NCBI RefSeq assembly: GCF_019336435.1
Contig: NZ_JAHWXQ010000002.1
Span: 372,001-436,000, forward strand
DNA length: 64,000 nucleotides
Source: Pontibacter populi
Lineage (GTDB): Bacteria; Bacteroidota; Bacteroidia; Cytophagales; Hymenobacteraceae
Reading direction: 5' to 3'
Shown: in pieces, positions 61,723 through 64,000 of the stretch
How positions within the stretch are numbered: position 1 is the stretch's first letter
Layout of the letters: every line of letters starts with the position of its first letter
Notes under the pieces: model-generated
The model's input: the letters and a program-made list of their open reading frames with translations, nothing else
Databases searched by the model: none
What the model was told of the DNA's origin: nothing
Program-made: the position numbers and the translations under genes

Positions 61723-64000
61723 CTAAAATTTAACATTAAAGTTTATTGACGGAACAGGCGCACCAAGCACAGATAATTTGTAAGCGGACGGAGACTCGCC
61801 GTAGTAGTGCTGGTACAACATAGAATAGGCATTTTTACGACCATAGACGTTGTAAACCGATAAACTGCCGCTGTATTCTGCCTTGTCTGTTTTAATTATC
61901 TCGCGGTTCAGCGATACATCCAGGCGGTGATAATCGGGCATGCGCTGTTGGTTGCGGCCGGCATAGTTCGAGAAAATCTGGCCCTGGAACCAGTACCACG
62001 AATCGGCGGCTGTTACCGGCCGGCCAGTGTTGTAAGTAAAGTTGCCGGATACTTTCCAGTTAGGCCAAAGGTGGTAATCTACAAAAACGTTCAGGTTCAG
62101 AGGTTTGTCATAGTTCGATGGATAATACTCACCATCGTTTATAGTTTCGGCTTTGGTGGCCCCTGCAATTTTGCGAAGTGAGCGCGAGTACGTAAAACTC
62201 ACCCAGCCACGCATACGGCCCAGGTTCTTCTTCACCAGCCACTCCGATCCATATGCATAACCATCGCCAAACAACAAATCCGACTCCAGCGACGGGTTTA
62301 GTAAGATGGTGGCGCCGTCTTTATAGTCTACCTGGTTGTAAAGATTTTTATAGTACACTTCCCAGCTATACTCATACATGCTTTCGGGCTCCATAAAGAA
62401 ATAACCCACCGATACCTGGTCCGATACCTGGGGCTCAATGTGCTTGTTCGATAGCTTCCAGACATCGACAGGGGTAATAGCGGCCGTGTTGGAAATAAGC
62501 TGGATGTACTGGCGCGTTCGGCTATAGCCTATTTTAAAAGAAGATGCCTCAGACAACGAATACTTAACCGAAGCGCGCGGCTCTAACCCATGATAGGTCT
62601 GCACCACATTCCCCGAACTATAATACAGCGTATCTATAATGTTCAGGTCGCTGCGTGGCTGGCCTTCGGCATATACATAAGTAACCGACGGGCCAATTTT
62701 AGCGAAATGTGAATAACGAAGCCCAACTGAAACGGAAAACTTATCGTTCAGTTTGAACTCATCGTTTATGAAAGCAACTGATTCCAAGCCTTTGTCATCC
62801 TGCAATGTTCGCCGGTTAAGGCTCGAAGTGCCGTACGGTACCAGATCGCCGGGCTCGATAGCGTACAAAGACACTTCTGCACCAAAATCTACCTGGTGAT
62901 TTTCTTTCCCGAAATAACCGAAATCTACTTTAAACTGGCTCAGATCTATCCCGGACCTCAGCTCAAATTCCTCACCAGTCGAGATGCCTTCTACTTTATT
63001 TTTGTAAATACTTTTAACTGCAGTAGCTGTGCCTGTAAAATCGTTGCTGAAAAGGTGATTCCACTTTAGCGTTCCGAGCGTGTTGGTCCATTGGTAGGTC
63101 GTATCGTTCGGAAATTTAAAGCCATCGCCGCTGTGATATCCTGAAAATGTCAGGCTGTTTTTCTCGTCGAGCTTGTACTTAAATTTTAGATTTCCGTCGT
63201 AAAAGTGGCCCGAGCTTTTTTTGATGTTCTTGCTTGGGAAAAGCTTCATGACATAGTTCGGGTAGGCACCTCTTAGCGCAACCAGCATCGTTAGCTTTTC
63301 CGATATCGGGCCATCCATGCTGAATTTGGCTGTAATCGGCGACAGACCAATCTCGTATTGCATCTTATCTTCGTTACCATCGCGCAGGCTTACATCCAGT
63401 ATCGACGAAATACGGCTTCCGTACCGGGCTGAAATGCCACTCCGGTGCAGTGTAAAACTTTTTAAAATATCAGGGTTATAAACCGAAAAGAAGCCGAATA
63501 AGTGGTTTGAATTGAAGATCGGGGCATCGTCCATCAGTACCAGGTTCTGGTCGGCGCTGCCACCGCGCACAAAAAAACCGGATGTACCTTCGCCTGCATT
63601 TACCACACCCGGCAGCGTTGATACAGTTCTGATCACATCAGCCTCTCCGAGTAACTTGGGCATGCGGGTCATCAGTTTCTGGTCGATATAAGAGCTACCC
63701 ATGTTGGTAGAATTTATACCTGTGGTAGGCCGTGCGGTAACTTCTACTACTTTCAGGTCGAAGTTGCGAGGTACCAGTGTCAGCACAATGTCTTTGTCTT
63801 CGGTAACAACTATAGTTTCTCTAAAAGGCGCCATCCCAATAAACTGGCAGTTAACCTCGTAGGTACCTTTGCTAAGCGCAATGCTAAAACGGCCCTGTTT
63901 ATCGCTCAGCGCAGATTTATCCTGCGAGAAAACTACGTACGCTCCTTCCAGCCTTTCTCCCCACGCGCCTTTTACCGTACCTGTTATCTTATACTTTTTG
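61723..64000 (-). CDS. TonB-dependent receptor, C-terminal part (start outside window)
   Basis: The frame is open from the window edge to the stop at 61723 (about 759 residues). An internal Met near 63834 is not the true start, because homologous carboxypeptidase-regulatory-like sequence (ITGTVKGAWGERLEGAYVVF, DKQGRFSIALSKGTYEVN) continues upstream. Then come a plug domain (LPGVVNAGEGTSGFFVRGGSADQNLVLMDDAPIFNSNHLFGFFSVYNPD) and a barrel. It is the partner of the DUF4249 lipoprotein in a SusCD-like arrangement. A full AACTATAGTT lies in frame at 63808-63817 (Thr-Ile-Val). Confidence 0.92.
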   Translation of the reverse strand, partial: KKYKITGTVKGAWGERLEGAYVVFSQDKSALSDKQGRFSIALSKGTYEVNCQFIGMAPFRETIVVTEDKDIVLTLVPRNFDLKVVEVTARPTTGINSTNMGSSYIDQKLMTRMPKLLGEADVIRTVSTLPGVVNAGEGTSGFFVRGGSADQNLVLMDDAPIFNSNHLFGFFSVYNPDILKSFTLHRSGISARYGSRISSILDVSLRDGNEDKMQYEIGLSPITAKFSMDGPISEKLTMLVALRGAYPNYVMKLFPSKNIKKSSGHFYDGNLKFKYKLDEKNSLTFSGYHSGDGFKFPNDTTYQWTNTLGTLKWNHLFSNDFTGTATAVKSIYKNKVEGISTGEEFELRSGIDLSQFKVDFGYFGKENHQVDFGAEVSLYAIEPGDLVPYGTSSLNRRTLQDDKGLESVAFINDEFKLNDKFSVSVGLRYSHFAKIGPSVTYVYAEGQPRSDLNIIDTLYYSSGNVVQTYHGLEPRASVKYSLSEASSFKIGYSRTRQYIQLISNTAAITPVDVWKLSNKHIEPQVSDQVSVGYFFMEPESMYEYSWEVYYKNLYNQVDYKDGATILLNPSLESDLLFGDGYAYGSEWLVKKNLGRMRGWVSFTYSRSLRKIAGATKAETINDGEYYPSNYDKPLNLNVFVDYHLWPNWKVSGNFTYNTGRPVTAADSWYWFQGQIFSNYAGRNQQRMPDYHRLDVSLNREIIKTDKAEYSGSLSVYNVYGRKNAYSMLYQHYYGESPSAYKLSVLGAPVPSINFNVKF

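Noticed and set aside
63834-64000. Internal Met as start of the last TonB receptor
   Set aside because: The frame continues upstream with a recognisable carboxypeptidase-regulatory-like domain, so the gene is cut by the window end.
1-64000. tRNA, rRNA, CRISPR arrays, insertion sequences or prophage genes
   Set aside because: I looked in the gaps and on both strands and saw no cloverleaf, rRNA, regularly spaced repeat array, transposase or phage gene.

Overview
The window looks like chromosomal DNA of a Bacteroidota bacterium. The evidence is SusC/RagA-like TonB-dependent receptors (one paired with a DUF4249 lipoprotein), a GH92 mannosidase, CxxC-type stress genes, PAS-rich hybrid histidine kinases, several TAnnTTTG-type -7 promoter elements, and start codons without clear Shine-Dalgarno sequences. 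Protein flavour and base composition suggest the Hymenobacteraceae (Pontibacter-like); that placement is inference.

Layout. 1-5.7 kb: partial GH92, a cupin, an M1 aminopeptidase and a DPP-IV-type S9 peptidase, all on the minus strand. 6.1-13.2 kb: a complete trans-4-hydroxy-L-proline catabolic operon (DapA-family deaminase, alpha-ketoglutarate semialdehyde dehydrogenase, hydroxyproline epimerase, FAD dehydrogenase), with a divergent AraC regulator and an Xaa-Pro aminopeptidase. Together with the DPP-IV-like enzyme this suggests use of proline/hydroxyproline-rich peptides. 13.3-16.5 kb: small lipoprotein, Ca2+/H+ antiporter, two unknowns. 16.7-23.1 kb: a TetR gene followed by a tolC-acrA-acrB-type RND efflux operon. 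23.3-28.7 kb: DoxX-like protein, a TonB receptor, an MBL-fold hydrolase and a DUF488/DUF2945/AhpD-like stress trio. 29-33.1 kb: ECF sigma factor, GH15 glucoamylase-like enzyme, membrane protein, DUF4142 protein, cupredoxin. 33.6-34.7 kb: a solo MreB paralogue. 34.8-38.5 kb: an Rrf2 regulator and a sulfate-assimilation operon (DUF2061, APS-reductase-type cysH, cysD, cysN). 38.8-39.7 kb: an AT-rich patch with a frameshifted small gene ending in an attC-like hairpin, then a YkgJ-type cysteine-cluster gene. 39.9-42.5 kb: CAT-like acetyltransferase, pirin, aldo/keto reductase. 42.5-43.7 kb: gene-free patchwork of dispersed repeats. 43.7-50.1 kb: UvrA2-type ABC protein, DUF808 protein, a stand-alone RluA-type N-terminal domain, an EEP-family protein. 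50.1-57.4 kb: a signalling block (two receiver proteins, a PAS histidine kinase, a NarL regulator and a 1269-residue double-kinase hybrid). 57.4-64 kb: serine hydrolase, quinone-oxidoreductase-like protein, a small unknown, and a DUF4249/TonB-receptor pair cut by the window end.

The most striking signal is not a gene. The 10-bp perfect palindrome AACTATAGTT occurs at least 21 times by eye in 64 kb, against about 0.06 expected from uniform base composition, and shortened or variant copies are everywhere. It is concentrated between genes, is present in some form in 8 of 9 convergent gene junctions (often doubled into hairpins or built into terminators), supplies the stop codons of several genes, and inside genes is usually read as ACT ATA GTT (Thr-Ile-Val). 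It behaves like a highly iterated palindrome comparable in abundance to cyanobacterial HIP1, and I know of no description of it.
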